Origin: Paenibacillus bovis
GTDB taxonomy: Bacteria; Bacillota; Bacilli; Paenibacillales; Paenibacillaceae
Direction of reading: 5' to 3'
DNA length: 64,000 nucleotides
NCBI RefSeq assembly: GCF_001421015.2
Contig: NZ_CP013023.1
Coordinates: forward strand, 4,636,001-4,700,000
The notes below the pieces were generated by a model. That model searched no databases. It worked only from the letters and a program-made list of their open reading frames with translations, and was not told where the DNA came from. The position numbers and the translations under genes are program-made. The number at the start of each line of letters is the position of its first letter. Position 1 is the stretch's first letter. Shown here one piece after another: positions 1 to 10,917 of this stretch.

Positions 1-224
1 ATCGACTTCTGGATCATATGCCCCAGCGGATCATCGCCGAGCCGACCGCACCAGCCGGCCGAGTGACCCAGACGTGCAATACCGATCGCCAGATTGCTCT
101 CCGCACCGCCAAAAGATTTGCGCAGCTGTGAGGCGTATTCCAGTCCGCGGGAGTCTTCCGCAGTCAGCAAACCCATGGATTCCCCGAAAGTGACCACTTC
201 CGGATAACCATTCTGATTATTCAT
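1..224 (-). CDS. kdgK: PfkB-family sugar kinase, probably 2-keto-3-deoxygluconate kinase (5' part only)
   Basis: Only the first 74 codons lie in the window; the rest runs off the left edge. The start is the ATG at 224, preceded by an AGGAGG-type site in 232-238. The visible residues show the N-terminal half of a PfkB (ribokinase-like) fold: VVTFGESM near the start, then FGGAESNLAIGIARLG and GRLGDDPLGHMI, which are the family's sugar-binding GGAxxN and GxxGxD regions. These kinases phosphorylate a sugar or sugar acid with ATP. The VTFGESM opening resembles KdgK, which acts in hexuronate and pectin breakdown, but fructokinase cannot be excluded without the rest of the protein. Two cre-like boxes lie upstream. 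Confidence 0.75.
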   Translation of the reverse strand, partial: MNNQNGYPEVVTFGESMGLLTAEDSRGLEYASQLRKSFGGAESNLAIGIARLGHSAGWCGRLGDDPLGHMIQKS

Positions 225-290
225 TATCCATCCTCCTGATTCGGCATCGAACTCATGCCGTGGTATGTAGCTGGTCATATTATCCATTTT

Positions 291-365
291 CGCAACCGCT
301 TTCTTTGTTGTCAATGATGCAGCTTCATCATATATACACAATTTTAATGACAGAGAGCGCTTTCT
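291..365 (-). promoter_or_regulatory. Two cre-like operator boxes upstream of the sugar kinase gene
   Basis: Two 14-bp elements resemble the LacI/CcpA-family consensus TGWAANCGNTNWCA. One is at 291-304 (CGCAACCGCTTTCT) and one at 352-365 (read on the minus strand as AGAAAGCGCTCTCT). They lie 67-141 bp upstream of the kinase start and between it and the divergent acyltransferase gene. CcpA catabolite repression or a KdgR-type LacI repressor is an inference from motif and position only. Confidence 0.45.
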
Positions 366-440
366 ATTGTGAATTTAATCACAATATTAAAATCTTTTTT
401 GTCTTATTTTTAAATCATCAGAATTTGTGGAGGGAAAATG

Positions 441-1523
441 ATGAATATTAGTCATCTCTATCAACCGCGTACATCTGTCCAGGCTCACTGCTCCACAGCA
501 GGCGAGACTTATTTTATAAATTTGCGTTTTCTGTTAATCATATGTGTAGTGATCGGCAATATGCTGGAACCCGTAATTCGTCATTCGGATGTAGCACATG
601 GTATTTTTCTGTGGATTTTCTCGTTTCATATGCCGCTGTTTGTGCTGGTTACCGGGTATTTTGCCCGTTCCAATCTATATGGACCTACAGGACTTAAAAT
701 CCTGCGCACTATCCTGCTGCAGTATATTCTGTTTCAGAGCATTTATTCGCTGCTCGATTTTACGGTGTTCCGTGTGCAAGGGATTACACATTCCTTTTTT
801 GCTCCCTATCTGCTGCTCTGGTTTCTCGCAGGGCATATGCTGTGGCGAGTAATGTTGATCATGATGCGCCAGCTGAGCTTTACGCGGCAAATCATCCTGT
901 CGGTAGTGCTTGGGCTGCTCGTTGGCTCTCTGCCTGTGGATGGCGTATGGCTGGCATTGTCACGAACACTGATCTATTTTCCTTTTTTCATTATCGGTTA
1001 TCATTTTGGATTTGAACGCTTTGCGGCTTGGTTCCGGAGCTATCGTCAGCTGCTCGCGGCTGGACTGTCGATTATGCTGCTTGCCGGATTTATCCTGGCA
1101 GACGGATCGCTGAATACCGGATGGTTCTATGGCAACCAGACCTTTATGCAGCTGGGTGTGGATCTATGGCATGGCCTGGTCGGCCGACTGGCTATGTATA
1201 TTCTGCAACTGATCGCTTCGCTGGCATTCCTCGCTTTTGTTCCGTGGGGATCTCATTACATTACCGGGCTGGGACGACGCACATTATACGTATTTCTGCT
1301 GCACGGCCTGCTTGTTCGCACGATGGAAGCCTCGGGCATGTTCGGCCATATCAGCAGTACAACCGGAGTTATGCTGCTGATCCTATTGGCGATTCTGATC
1401 ACACTGCTGCTTGCCCAGCCTGCCGTACGGCGCTGGACACATTACTGGGTGGAACCGGAACTGCCTCGTTATATACGACTCAAATTCCGCCATGCACAGC
1501 GCCGATATTCGTTTTTACGCTGA
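441..1523 (+). CDS. Acyltransferase-3 family integral membrane protein
   Basis: A 360-residue protein with about ten hydrophobic helices, beginning INLRFLLIICVVIGNMLEPV and ending in a basic tail. The layout fits acyltransferase-3 (OpgC/NolL-like fucose 4-O-acetylase type) enzymes, which move O-acetyl or succinyl groups onto sugars or glycopolymers in the cell envelope. The substrate cannot be inferred. Two adjacent ATGs occur at 438 and 441; the GGAGG at 429-433 is better spaced from the second, so 441 is used. The gene is divergent from the sugar kinase, stands alone, and has no clear terminator behind it. Many relatives carry a GH pair in the first helix where this protein has GN, so activity should be tested rather than assumed. 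Confidence 0.75.
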   Translation: MNISHLYQPRTSVQAHCSTAGETYFINLRFLLIICVVIGNMLEPVIRHSDVAHGIFLWIFSFHMPLFVLVTGYFARSNLYGPTGLKILRTILLQYILFQSIYSLLDFTVFRVQGITHSFFAPYLLLWFLAGHMLWRVMLIMMRQLSFTRQIILSVVLGLLVGSLPVDGVWLALSRTLIYFPFFIIGYHFGFERFAAWFRSYRQLLAAGLSIMLLAGFILADGSLNTGWFYGNQTFMQLGVDLWHGLVGRLAMYILQLIASLAFLAFVPWGSHYITGLGRRTLYVFLLHGLLVRTMEASGMFGHISSTTGVMLLILLAILITLLLAQPAVRRWTHYWVEPELPRYIRLKFRHAQRRYSFLR

Positions 1524-1562
1524 ATAATTCATAGTCGATATCTAAATAAATGGCTAAATATC

Positions 1563-1587
1563 GTTTCATGGCAAATGGACCGGGTAA
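1563..1587 (+). promoter_or_regulatory. Sigma-B-like promoter of the KGG-repeat gene
   Basis: GTTTCA at 1563-1568 and GGGTAA at 1582-1587 are separated by 13 bp. This closely matches the general-stress sigma-B consensus (GTTTAA, 12-15 bp, GGGWAW). The -10 element ends 57 bp before the start codon of a gene whose family is typically stress induced, which supports the call. Confidence 0.6.
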
Positions 1588-1644
1588 TTAAAGAGCAACT
1601 ACATGTAGCCTCACCTAATCTATTTTGACAGGAGTGATATTGTT

Positions 1645-1893
1645 ATGGCACGCAGTAAAAGTACTGGGAAAATGAGCCGCGAAGAAGCCGGTCGCATGGG
1701 CGGACAGGCCACTTCCAAAAATCACAGCAAAGAGTTTTATCAGCAAATTGGCAAAAAAGGTGGTCAGGCCACTTCCCAATCCCATGACAAGGAATTCTAT
1801 CAGGAGATCGGGCGCAAAGGTGGAGAAGCAACTTCAGAGTCGCACGACAAAGATTTCTACAAAGAAATTGGACGCAAGGGCGGCAGCCGTTAA
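1645..1893 (+). CDS. KGG-repeat general stress protein (GsiB-like)
   Basis: An 82-residue, very hydrophilic protein made of about four tandem 20-residue units of the form (R/K)(M/K)GGxA(T)S..H.K(E/D)FYQxIG. The KGG motif belongs to the stress-induced repeat family that includes Bacillus GsiB, a sigma-B-dependent protein of hydrophilin or LEA-like character. An AGGAG at 1630-1634 precedes the ATG at 1645. A sigma-B-like promoter lies just upstream and an intrinsic terminator just downstream, so this is a single-gene transcript. Its likely role is protecting cytoplasmic components during glucose starvation, desiccation or osmotic stress. The family is clear from the repeats; the molecular role is not established. 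Confidence 0.88.
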   Translation: MARSKSTGKMSREEAGRMGGQATSKNHSKEFYQQIGKKGGQATSQSHDKEFYQEIGRKGGEATSESHDKDFYKEIGRKGGSR

Positions 1894-1935
1894 TTCTCCC
1901 TATAGATGCATTATGCTCGTTCATAATGCAAGATC

Positions 1936-1979
1936 AAGCAGACTTCTCTGTTCGTAATTGGCAGAGACGTCTGCTTTTT
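1936..1979 (+). terminator. Intrinsic terminator after the KGG-repeat gene
   Basis: AAGCAGACTTCTCTG pairs with CAGAGACGTCTGCTT across a 10-base loop with one mismatch, followed by a T run at about 1974-1979. Confidence 0.85.
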
Positions 1980-2023
1980 GTGATGTTATGTAATATAAGC
2001 TAGTAAAAAGATAGCACTTATGA

Positions 2024-2051
2024 TAGACTCTATTAAAAACTTTTGTATAAT
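2024..2051 (+). promoter_or_regulatory. Candidate sigma-A promoter of ilvD
   Basis: TAGACT at 2024-2029 and a perfect TATAAT at 2046-2051 are 16 bp apart. The position gives an ilvD leader of roughly 105 nt. No T-box motif was seen in this leader. Confidence 0.5.
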
Positions 2052-2164
2052 CCGTGTAGTATCCTGTCGTATTATGCATTTTCTTTTCAGCTTGTGCCTT
2101 TGGCGTTCAAACGCGCTAAAGCAAAAAAGCTACTATATTATATATTTGGGGGGAAACCGACACC

Positions 2165-3862
2165 ATGGCAGTCAACACAAACAAAAAGATGCGCTCTGAT
2201 ATGATCAAAAAAGGCTTTGATCGGGCGCCACATCGTAGTTTGCTTCGTGCAGCAGGGGTAAAAGAAGAAGATTTTGGCAAGCCGTTTATTGCGGTATGTA
2301 ACTCTTATATCGATATCGTACCGGGACATGTGCATCTGCAGGAATTCGGTAAAATCGTCAAGGAAGCGATCCGTGAAGCTGGCGGCGTTCCATTCGAATT
2401 CAATACAATCGGTGTTGATGATGGTATTGCCATGGGACATATCGGTATGCGTTATTCCCTGCCAAGCCGCGAGATTATCGCAGATTCCCTGGAGACTGTT
2501 GTCTCCGCTCACTGGTTCGATGGCATGGTCTGTATCCCGAACTGTGACAAAATCACACCGGGTATGATGATGGGCGCACTGCGCGTGAATATTCCGACCA
2601 TGTTCGTCAGTGGTGGCCCAATGAAAGCCGGTAAAGACAGTAATGGTCGTTCGATCTCCCTGACCTCCGTATTCGAAGGTGTAGGTGCTTATCAGGCGGG
2701 TAAAATCGATGACAAGAGTCTGCTGGAACTGGAACAGTTCGGCTGCCCGACATGCGGCTCCTGCTCCGGTATGTTCACCGCCAACTCTATGAACTGTCTG
2801 GCTGAAGCGCTGGGTATCGCATTGCCGGGTAACGGTACAATCCTCGCTGTTTCCGAAGACCGCAAGGAATTCGTCAAAAAATCCGCCAAGCAGCTGATGG
2901 AACTCATCAAGCTGGATCTGAAACCGCGTGATATCGTTACACTGGAAGCGATCGACAATGCCTTTGCGCTGGATATGGCAATGGGCGGTTCTACCAATAC
3001 GGTACTGCACACACTGGCACTGGCGCATGAAGCCGAGATCGACTATCCGATCGAACGCATCAACGAAGTAGCCAACCGTGTACCGCATCTGGCGAAGCTC
3101 GCTCCGGCCTCCGACTGGCATATTGAAGATGTACATCTCGCAGGTGGCGTAAGCGCCGTTCTGAACGAACTGCTCAAAAAGCCGGGTGCTCTGCACGAGA
3201 ACTGTATCACCGTTACCGGCAAAACGCTTCGCGAGAATGTTGAAGGCCAGGAAATCCAAAATCACGAAGTTATTCATGCGATCGACAATCCGCATTCGGA
3301 ACGCGGCGGTCTGGCTGTACTGTTCGGCAACCTCGCTCCGGAAGGCGCGATTATCAAAGTCGGCGCAGTCGATGCTTCCGTTGGTGGCTACCATAAAGGT
3401 CCTGCGATCTGCTTTGATTCCCAGGATGATGCACTGTACGGTATCGCCAACGGCCATGTCAAAGAAGGCCATGTTGTCGTTATCCGTTATGAAGGTCCAA
3501 AAGGCGGGCCGGGTATGCCCGAGATGCTTGCTCCGACTTCCCAGATCGTCGGCATGGGCCTCGGTGCCAAAGTCGGCCTGATCACCGATGGACGTTTCTC
3601 CGGCGCTTCCCGCGGTATCAGTATCGGTCATATCTCTCCGGAAGCAGCCGAAGGCGGTCCTATCGCTTTCGTACATGATGGCGACATCATCGAGCTGGAT
3701 CTGAATGAGCGCAAAATCGAACTGCATATCAGCGAAGAAGAAATGGCTGAACGCCGTCGTACCGAATGGAAAGAATTCGAGCCAAAAGTCAAAACCGGCT
3801 ATCTGGCACGTTACTCCAAGCTTGTGACCAATGCAAGTATGGGCGGTATCATGAAAATCTGA
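2165..3862 (+). CDS. ilvD: Dihydroxy-acid dehydratase
   Basis: 565 residues, full length for IlvD. It dehydrates 2,3-dihydroxy-isovalerate and 2,3-dihydroxy-3-methylvalerate to the 2-keto acids of valine and isoleucine synthesis, using an iron-sulfur cluster and Mg2+. The cluster cysteines sit in [12 protein letters not shown] and [11 protein letters not shown]. The C-terminal [25 protein letters not shown] block is the active-site signature of the IlvD/Edd family. The start at 2165 follows a G-rich site (about 2148-2154) with fairly long spacing. The gene is not next to ilvBNC or leu genes here and is transcribed alone between its own promoter and terminator. Codon usage is strongly biased, as in highly expressed genes. 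Confidence 0.97.
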   Translation: MAVNTNKKMRSDMIKKGFDRAPHRSLLRAAGVKEEDFGKPFIAVCNSYIDIVPGHVHLQEFGKIVKEAIREAGGVPFEFNTIGVDDGIAMGHIGMRYSLPSREIIADSLETVVSAHWFDGMVCIPNCDKITPGMMMGALRVNIPTMFVSGGPMKAGKDSNGRSISLTSVFEGVGAYQAGKIDDKSLLELEQFGCPTCGSCSGMFTANSMNCLAEALGIALPGNGTILAVSEDRKEFVKKSAKQLMELIKLDLKPRDIVTLEAIDNAFALDMAMGGSTNTVLHTLALAHEAEIDYPIERINEVANRVPHLAKLAPASDWHIEDVHLAGGVSAVLNELLKKPGALHENCITVTGKTLRENVEGQEIQNHEVIHAIDNPHSERGGLAVLFGNLAPEGAIIKVGAVDASVGGYHKGPAICFDSQDDALYGIANGHVKEGHVVVIRYEGPKGGPGMPEMLAPTSQIVGMGLGAKVGLITDGRFSGASRGISIGHISPEAAEGGPIAFVHDGDIIELDLNERKIELHISEEEMAERRRTEWKEFEPKVKTGYLARYSKLVTNASMGGIMKI

Positions 3863-3913
3863 TCCAAGCTTATTTTCCGGCACAGGCCTCTGCTGTCCTC
3901 TGCCGGATCATCC

Positions 3914-3957
3914 AAGGCTTTCTCCCTGATGAAGATCAGGCGGGAAAGCCTTTTGTA
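3914..3957 (+). terminator. Intrinsic terminator after ilvD
   Basis: AAGGCTTTC...CCTGAT / ATCAGG...GAAAGCCTT stem with a four-base GAAG loop, followed by TTTTGT. Confidence 0.85.
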
Positions 3958-4147
3958 TGTGAACAGACATCTTATCTGTTTCCCCTGCAATAATGCTTCC
4001 TTTTATTTTTGTAACAAATCCGGCGGACACATCGTATATGTACAGTCGGAATTGCTGCCTATGGACGGATTGCTCCAATTCTGCCGTACAGCATGTTTTC
4101 CGGTGCAGATTTGTCTATTTTATTAAGCAAAGGAGATTTGGCATCAC

Positions 4148-5263
4148 ATGTTACCTCTTTACAAAAAGTACTGGCGGACGGCTTTTGATATCGGGATCGT
4201 TATCCTGACCGTCTACCTGGTTCTGCTGATTTCCAGTCAGCTTTACCGTATTGCCGCTCCGGTATTTCTGTCGGTATTGATTTTTGCAATTATCGAGCCG
4301 TTTGCTATGTTCCTGAATCGCAGAGGATTGCCCAAAATGGTCTGTTCCGCGATAGCTGTGCTTGCTTTTGTCCTTATTATTCTGGGTGCACTGTTTGGTG
4401 CAGGATTGATTTTTGTATCCCAGATCAGTCAGGTTGCCGATGAACTGCCCCGGTATGCCGTGATTGTACAGCAGCACTTTGCCAGCTTTACAACGATCCT
4501 GCAGCGAGAAATGAATGCACTGCCTGTTGATCTGACTGAGCGGATCAACGAATATTTTGCTACCTTTACCGCCGGACTGGCCGTCTGGGTCAAAGCGACC
4601 TTCAATTATGCAATTGGCTGGCTGGGCACATTTTCTTCCTTTATCGGAAATTTTGCTGTTGGTATTATCCTGGCCTTTTTCCTGAGTGCCGAAATTAATC
4701 TATGGCGAAGAGTCGCTGGAGAAAAAACACCCAATACGATCAAAAAAGCCTACTATTTCCTGAAACAGTATGTATTCCGCGCAATTGGCGGATATATCAA
4801 AGCCCAGCTGATCATGGTTATGATTACATTTGTACTGGTATACATAGGGTTGCTGATTTTGCGTGTGGATCATTCTTTTGCACTGGCACTGCTTAGTGCA
4901 GCTTTTGATATTTTGCCGCTGCTTGGAATTCCGGTCGTCTTTATTCCGTGGATTATTTATCTGTTCATTGTAGGCCAGACAGGTCTGGCAATCGGATTGA
5001 CTATTGTACTGGTTGTGGTTATGCTAACCCGCCAGCTGCTGGAGCCCAAGATTACCGGTAACTCGATCGGTATCTCTTCGGCGTATCTGATGCTGTCTGC
5101 GATGATCATCTCGCTCTCCATTTTCGGTGTAGCCGGTCTTGTACTGTCACCGGTGCTGATTATTCTGCTCAAAGAGCTGTTCCAGCAGGGCTATCTACAG
5201 CGCTGGATTCGTCTGCCCAAAGAAGAATTTGAACCGATCCGTGAAGACCTTCCCCGATCCTGA
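4148..5263 (+). CDS. AI-2E family membrane protein, YtvI-like
   Basis: 371 residues with about eight hydrophobic segments: two pairs at the N-terminus, a soluble amphipathic stretch near residues 95-160 (QISQVADELPRYAVIVQQHF), then a C-terminal cluster including the conserved PLLGIPVVFIPW and LEPKITGNSIGIS. This is the PF01594 (AI-2E transporter/UPF0118) layout. Within it, sporulation protein YtvI is the closest remembered relative, but substrates of this family are mostly unproven and Na+/H+ exchange has been shown for some members. AAAGGAGA at 4128-4135 precedes the ATG at 4148. The gene is single and ends at a very strong terminator. Confidence 0.82.
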   Translation: MLPLYKKYWRTAFDIGIVILTVYLVLLISSQLYRIAAPVFLSVLIFAIIEPFAMFLNRRGLPKMVCSAIAVLAFVLIILGALFGAGLIFVSQISQVADELPRYAVIVQQHFASFTTILQREMNALPVDLTERINEYFATFTAGLAVWVKATFNYAIGWLGTFSSFIGNFAVGIILAFFLSAEINLWRRVAGEKTPNTIKKAYYFLKQYVFRAIGGYIKAQLIMVMITFVLVYIGLLILRVDHSFALALLSAAFDILPLLGIPVVFIPWIIYLFIVGQTGLAIGLTIVLVVVMLTRQLLEPKITGNSIGISSAYLMLSAMIISLSIFGVAGLVLSPVLIILLKELFQQGYLQRWIRLPKEEFEPIREDLPRS

Positions 5264-5306
5264 TTATCTGTAAATACACAGACCTTTTGGACATAGCCAG
5301 ATCATA

Positions 5307-5362
5307 ACAAACCCATCGCTATCCTGACAAATGACACATGTCGGATAGCGATGGGTTTTGTT
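5307..5362 (+). terminator. Strong intrinsic terminator after the AI-2E family gene
   Basis: AACAAACCCATCGCTATCC and GGATAGCGATGGGTTTTGTT form a near-perfect stem of about 19 bp, extended by TGACA/TGTCG bases around the loop. Confidence 0.9.
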
Positions 5363-5447
5363 GTTGGGAAGTTTTGTTATTGGGAAAGTTTGTTATCAGG
5401 AAATTTTATGATCGGAAAAGTTTGTTATGGAAAGTAGATTTATGACG
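5355..5447. repeat. Degenerate 16-bp tandem repeat, about six units
   Basis: Units such as GTTTTGTTATTGGGAA, AGTTTGTTATCAGGAA and AAGTTTGTTATGGAA follow one another between the converging AI-2E and chemoreceptor genes. The first unit overlaps the right arm of the terminator, which suggests that the array grew by duplication from the terminator tail. Confidence 0.6.
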
Positions 5448-5503
5448 GAATCGTATTTCCAGTAGCTTGCCTATGACAGATACGCACACTTTGTGTAAAT
5501 GCG

Positions 5504-8029
<2,526 letters not shown>

Positions 8030-8190
8030 GACCCTACACCTACCCCATTAGAATTCATTTTAAGTAAGATGTTATTCTAAGTTAGTTATACAGTTAAAAT
8101 GTACTATCATAAACTGCCAAACAGGTACGATGGATATACGTATGCTTTCATTATCGGTGAAGACCAAGGATAAATTAACCTTTTTCCCAC

Positions 8191-8234
8191 AAAAAATAAG
8201 GCCTTTTATACTATGATGTATAAAAAGCCTTATC
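8191..8234 (-). terminator. Intrinsic terminator after trhP2
   Basis: Read on the minus strand, ATAAGGCTTTTTATAC and GTATAAAAGGCCTTAT form a stem of about 16 bp around a six-base loop with one mismatch, followed by TTTTTT (plus-strand A run at 8191-8196). Confidence 0.85.
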
Positions 8235-8283
8235 TATTTAGTTATAGCTATCGGTTATCCAACTATCTTGTTGATATATTGCT

Positions 8284-9642
8284 TTATACAGCAGCCGACA
8301 TTTTAACTTTTTTTACATTTTTCTTGCGCATCATATCAAAGTAACGGACCGGCTGATCCACTTTCATTTTGATTTTTTGCAGCGGATGACGGGCAGCGTC
8401 CAGTTCATTGCCTTCTTCATCCCAGATCTGACCTACGATCTGCTTGAAGAAAGTATTGCCTGGACCGAAGAACTCAATCTCCTGTCCCGGTTTGAAATGA
8501 TTGCGCTGTTGAATGGTAGCCATTCCGGTTGCTTCATCATAATCCAATACCAACCCGGCAAAGTCATAAGGTACCGCTTTGTCTTCCGGCTCATAGATAT
8601 GATCTTCATTATCCGGCGTATCATAGAAAAATCCGGTATTCAGCGGACGGTTGGCCGCTTTGTTGATATCCTCCAGCCATTCAGGCTTGAGTACATAGTT
8701 CTCCGGATCAGCCATATAGGAGTCAATCGCCTGACGATAAGCGTTAACCACAGTCGCCACGTAGTGGATTGATTTCATCCGGCCTTCGATCTTGAAGCTG
8801 TCGATACCGACTTCGATCAGATCGGGGATCGCTTCCAGCATACACAGATCCTTGGAGCCCATAGAGAATGGATTGTCATTCTCTTCATACATCGGCTTCT
8901 GGTTCACACCAAGACGGAACTGCTCCAGTACACGATTGTCTGCGGCTTCCTCTTCGGAGATCCATTCTTCCTGCGAGCGTGCATCCTCGAACAGATCGTA
9001 TTTCCAGCGGCACGACTGACAGCAGCCACCACGGTTGGAATCACGGTCGGTAAAGTGATTGGACAATACACAGCGTCCCGAGAAGGAAGAACACATCGCG
9101 CCATGAATAAATGCTTCGATCTCTACATCCACATGCTTTTTGATCTCGGCGATCTCTTCGAGGCTGGTCTCGCGTCCCAGTACCACGCGCGGCAGTCCTT
9201 CTTCTTTCCAGAACTTCACGGCTTGCCAGTTGATCGTCGACTGCTGGGTGCTCAGGTGAACTTCCAGCTTCGGCGCACAGCGCAGAGCGATCTCGATGAT
9301 CGTTGGATCGGCTGCGATGATCGCCGAGATTCCGGCATCTTCCAGATTGCGCAGATACTCTTCGATACCTTCAATATCTTCATCATGGGCATAAATATTC
9401 GTGGCTACGAATACTTTGGCTCCATATTTGTTGGCAAACTCAACGCCTTCCCGCATCTCTTCAAAACTGAAGTTATCCGCGTTGGACCGAAGGCCGTATT
9501 TTTGTCCGCCAATATATACAGCGTCTGCACCGTAGTGGATAGCGAATTTGAGCTTCTCCAGATTGCCTGCAGGTGCAAGCAGTTCCGGCTTGTCCAGACG
9601 ATGACGTTTTCCGAAATATTTTGGTTTATCCATGGTACTCAT
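8284..9642 (-). CDS. trhP2: Peptidase U32 family protein, YrrO/TrhP2-like tRNA hydroxylation protein
   Basis: 452 residues. The N-terminus KPELLAPAGNLEKLKFAIHYGADAVYIGG and the cysteine block (GRCVLS...GGCCQSCRWKYDLFE) are hallmarks of the U32 family. In Bacillus the YrrN/YrrO (TrhP1/TrhP2) pair is needed for prephenate-dependent hydroxylation of tRNA wobble uridine (ho5U34); the cysteines are thought to hold an iron-sulfur cluster. A protease role is historical and doubtful. AAGGGGGAG lies a few bases upstream of the start at 9642. It follows trhP1 by 130 bp, probably in one transcript ending at the 8191-8234 terminator. The C-terminal part (about 370-452) is a small beta-rich domain, absent from the shorter partner. 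Confidence 0.9.
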   Translation of the reverse strand: MSTMDKPKYFGKRHRLDKPELLAPAGNLEKLKFAIHYGADAVYIGGQKYGLRSNADNFSFEEMREGVEFANKYGAKVFVATNIYAHDEDIEGIEEYLRNLEDAGISAIIAADPTIIEIALRCAPKLEVHLSTQQSTINWQAVKFWKEEGLPRVVLGRETSLEEIAEIKKHVDVEIEAFIHGAMCSSFSGRCVLSNHFTDRDSNRGGCCQSCRWKYDLFEDARSQEEWISEEEAADNRVLEQFRLGVNQKPMYEENDNPFSMGSKDLCMLEAIPDLIEVGIDSFKIEGRMKSIHYVATVVNAYRQAIDSYMADPENYVLKPEWLEDINKAANRPLNTGFFYDTPDNEDHIYEPEDKAVPYDFAGLVLDYDEATGMATIQQRNHFKPGQEIEFFGPGNTFFKQIVGQIWDEEGNELDAARHPLQKIKMKVDQPVRYFDMMRKKNVKKVKMSAAV

Positions 9643-9772
9643 GGAGATCTCCCCCTTGATCTTGTTGCTTGATGCTGTCTGTCAGTCTACGGTTGTGACT
9701 GCAGCTTATCCCGTTCTATCTCCCATAGGCAGACAGAGGTATGATGCACTCCTACAATCCGACAATAGCAGC

Positions 9773-10702
9773 TTAAAATACCTGCTCTTTATAAAAGAAT
9801 CCAAATGCCAGTTCACGTTCCGGGTCCTGCAGCTGTCTGACTTCATCCAGCCAGTCTTCCTGGAATTCGTAGCTGTCCGGATCGGCAAAATACGTATCTA
9901 TCGCCAGCCGGTAAGCACGTACTACCGCTTCATTGTACGCGATCGGCTTCAGTATACCTTCGATTTTGAAGCTCTGTACACCGGCTTCCATGAGCAGATG
10001 TAGATCTTCCAGTATACAGATATCTTCTGAACTCATAATATGAGTACCATTGGTATCTTCATAGATCGGGAATTTCTCGTCGCGGCGTTCTGCTTCGATC
10101 AGGAACAATCCCCGCTGCAGTCCCAGATCACCCGTGACCTTTTTACCCTGATGTTCCATGTAACTCTGTACGAGGCGGCGTTTGGAATGATAAATATTCG
10201 TCATGCCATGTACCTGTACCTGCGCTTCGACTTCCATTTTGTCCATCATACCGGTAATCTCGTCCATATTCAGTTCACGTGCCAGTACGGCCCGGGTTGC
10301 CCCCTTACGGCCCCAGTAATTGGCTGTAGATGAATTGGTCGAGGTCATCTCGGCATTCCAGTGCAGCGCCATCTCCGGCGCCAGTTCACGCACGACCGAC
10401 AATACCGATGGATCGCCAAATTCAATTCCGTCTACTCCCGCTTCACGCAGAGCGGTAATATAAGCAGGCAGCTCATCCAGCACATCATTAGTCATCAGAT
10501 TATTGACAGCTACGTAGATTCGCTTGCCCTGTGCATGCACATAGGCTGCCGCTTCCGCAATATGTTCTCGTGTAAATTTCCCCGGCATACGCATGCCATA
10601 ACGCTCTTCACCAACCAGAAAAGCGTCGGCTCCTGCTTCTGCCAGACGGCGCAGCTCTTCCATCGAAGAGACTGTCACCAACAGCTCAGGTTTGTTACTC
10701 AT
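9773..10702 (-). CDS. trhP1: Peptidase U32 family protein, YrrN/TrhP1-like
   Basis: 309 residues. PELLVTVSSMEELRRLAEAGADAFLVGEERYGMR matches the TIM-barrel start of U32 proteins. Unlike its neighbour it has no Cys-rich GGCCQSCR block and no C-terminal beta domain, as expected for the shorter YrrN partner. It probably acts with TrhP2 in ho5U34 formation on tRNA. The start at 10702 is supported by GGGAGGTG about eight bases upstream. In Bacillus the tRNA methyltransferase gene trmR (yrrM) sits between mltG and this gene. Here the 215-bp gap upstream holds only an inverted repeat, so the next modification step is not encoded at the usual place. Confidence 0.87.
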   Translation of the reverse strand: MSNKPELLVTVSSMEELRRLAEAGADAFLVGEERYGMRMPGKFTREHIAEAAAYVHAQGKRIYVAVNNLMTNDVLDELPAYITALREAGVDGIEFGDPSVLSVVRELAPEMALHWNAEMTSTNSSTANYWGRKGATRAVLARELNMDEITGMMDKMEVEAQVQVHGMTNIYHSKRRLVQSYMEHQGKKVTGDLGLQRGLFLIEAERRDEKFPIYEDTNGTHIMSSEDICILEDLHLLMEAGVQSFKIEGILKPIAYNEAVVRAYRLAIDTYFADPDSYEFQEDWLDEVRQLQDPERELAFGFFYKEQVF

Positions 10703-10852
10703 GTAAAGCCACCTCCCAGCCTGTACGGCTGTATATTCATCCTATCTGCGGTTTCCCTGTCTTGCTACATTGTTCATTGTACCAGTAATTCTACAGTTCA
10801 GACTGCTGTAGAGTGAATATATATTGTCTATTTTTAATAAAGAACGGACAGA

Positions 10853-10889
10853 CAGGGATATATCCCGGACCTGCCGGACTATATCCCTG
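10853..10889. other. Inverted repeat between mltG and trhP1
   Basis: CAGGGATATA at 10853-10862 pairs with TATATCCCTG, with CCGGA/GGAC pairing nearer the loop. No T tract follows on either strand, so it may be a weak terminator or processing hairpin. It lies where trmR is found in Bacillus. Confidence 0.5.
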
Positions 10890-10917
10890 TGTATGTGTAT
10901 TCTGAAGCTTTGCTGCT

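Noticed and set aside
2138..3883. 581-codon open frame opposite ilvD
   Set aside because: It mirrors ilvD almost exactly and its protein has low-complexity, unlike any known family. Strong codon bias on the coding strand clears stops from the other strand.
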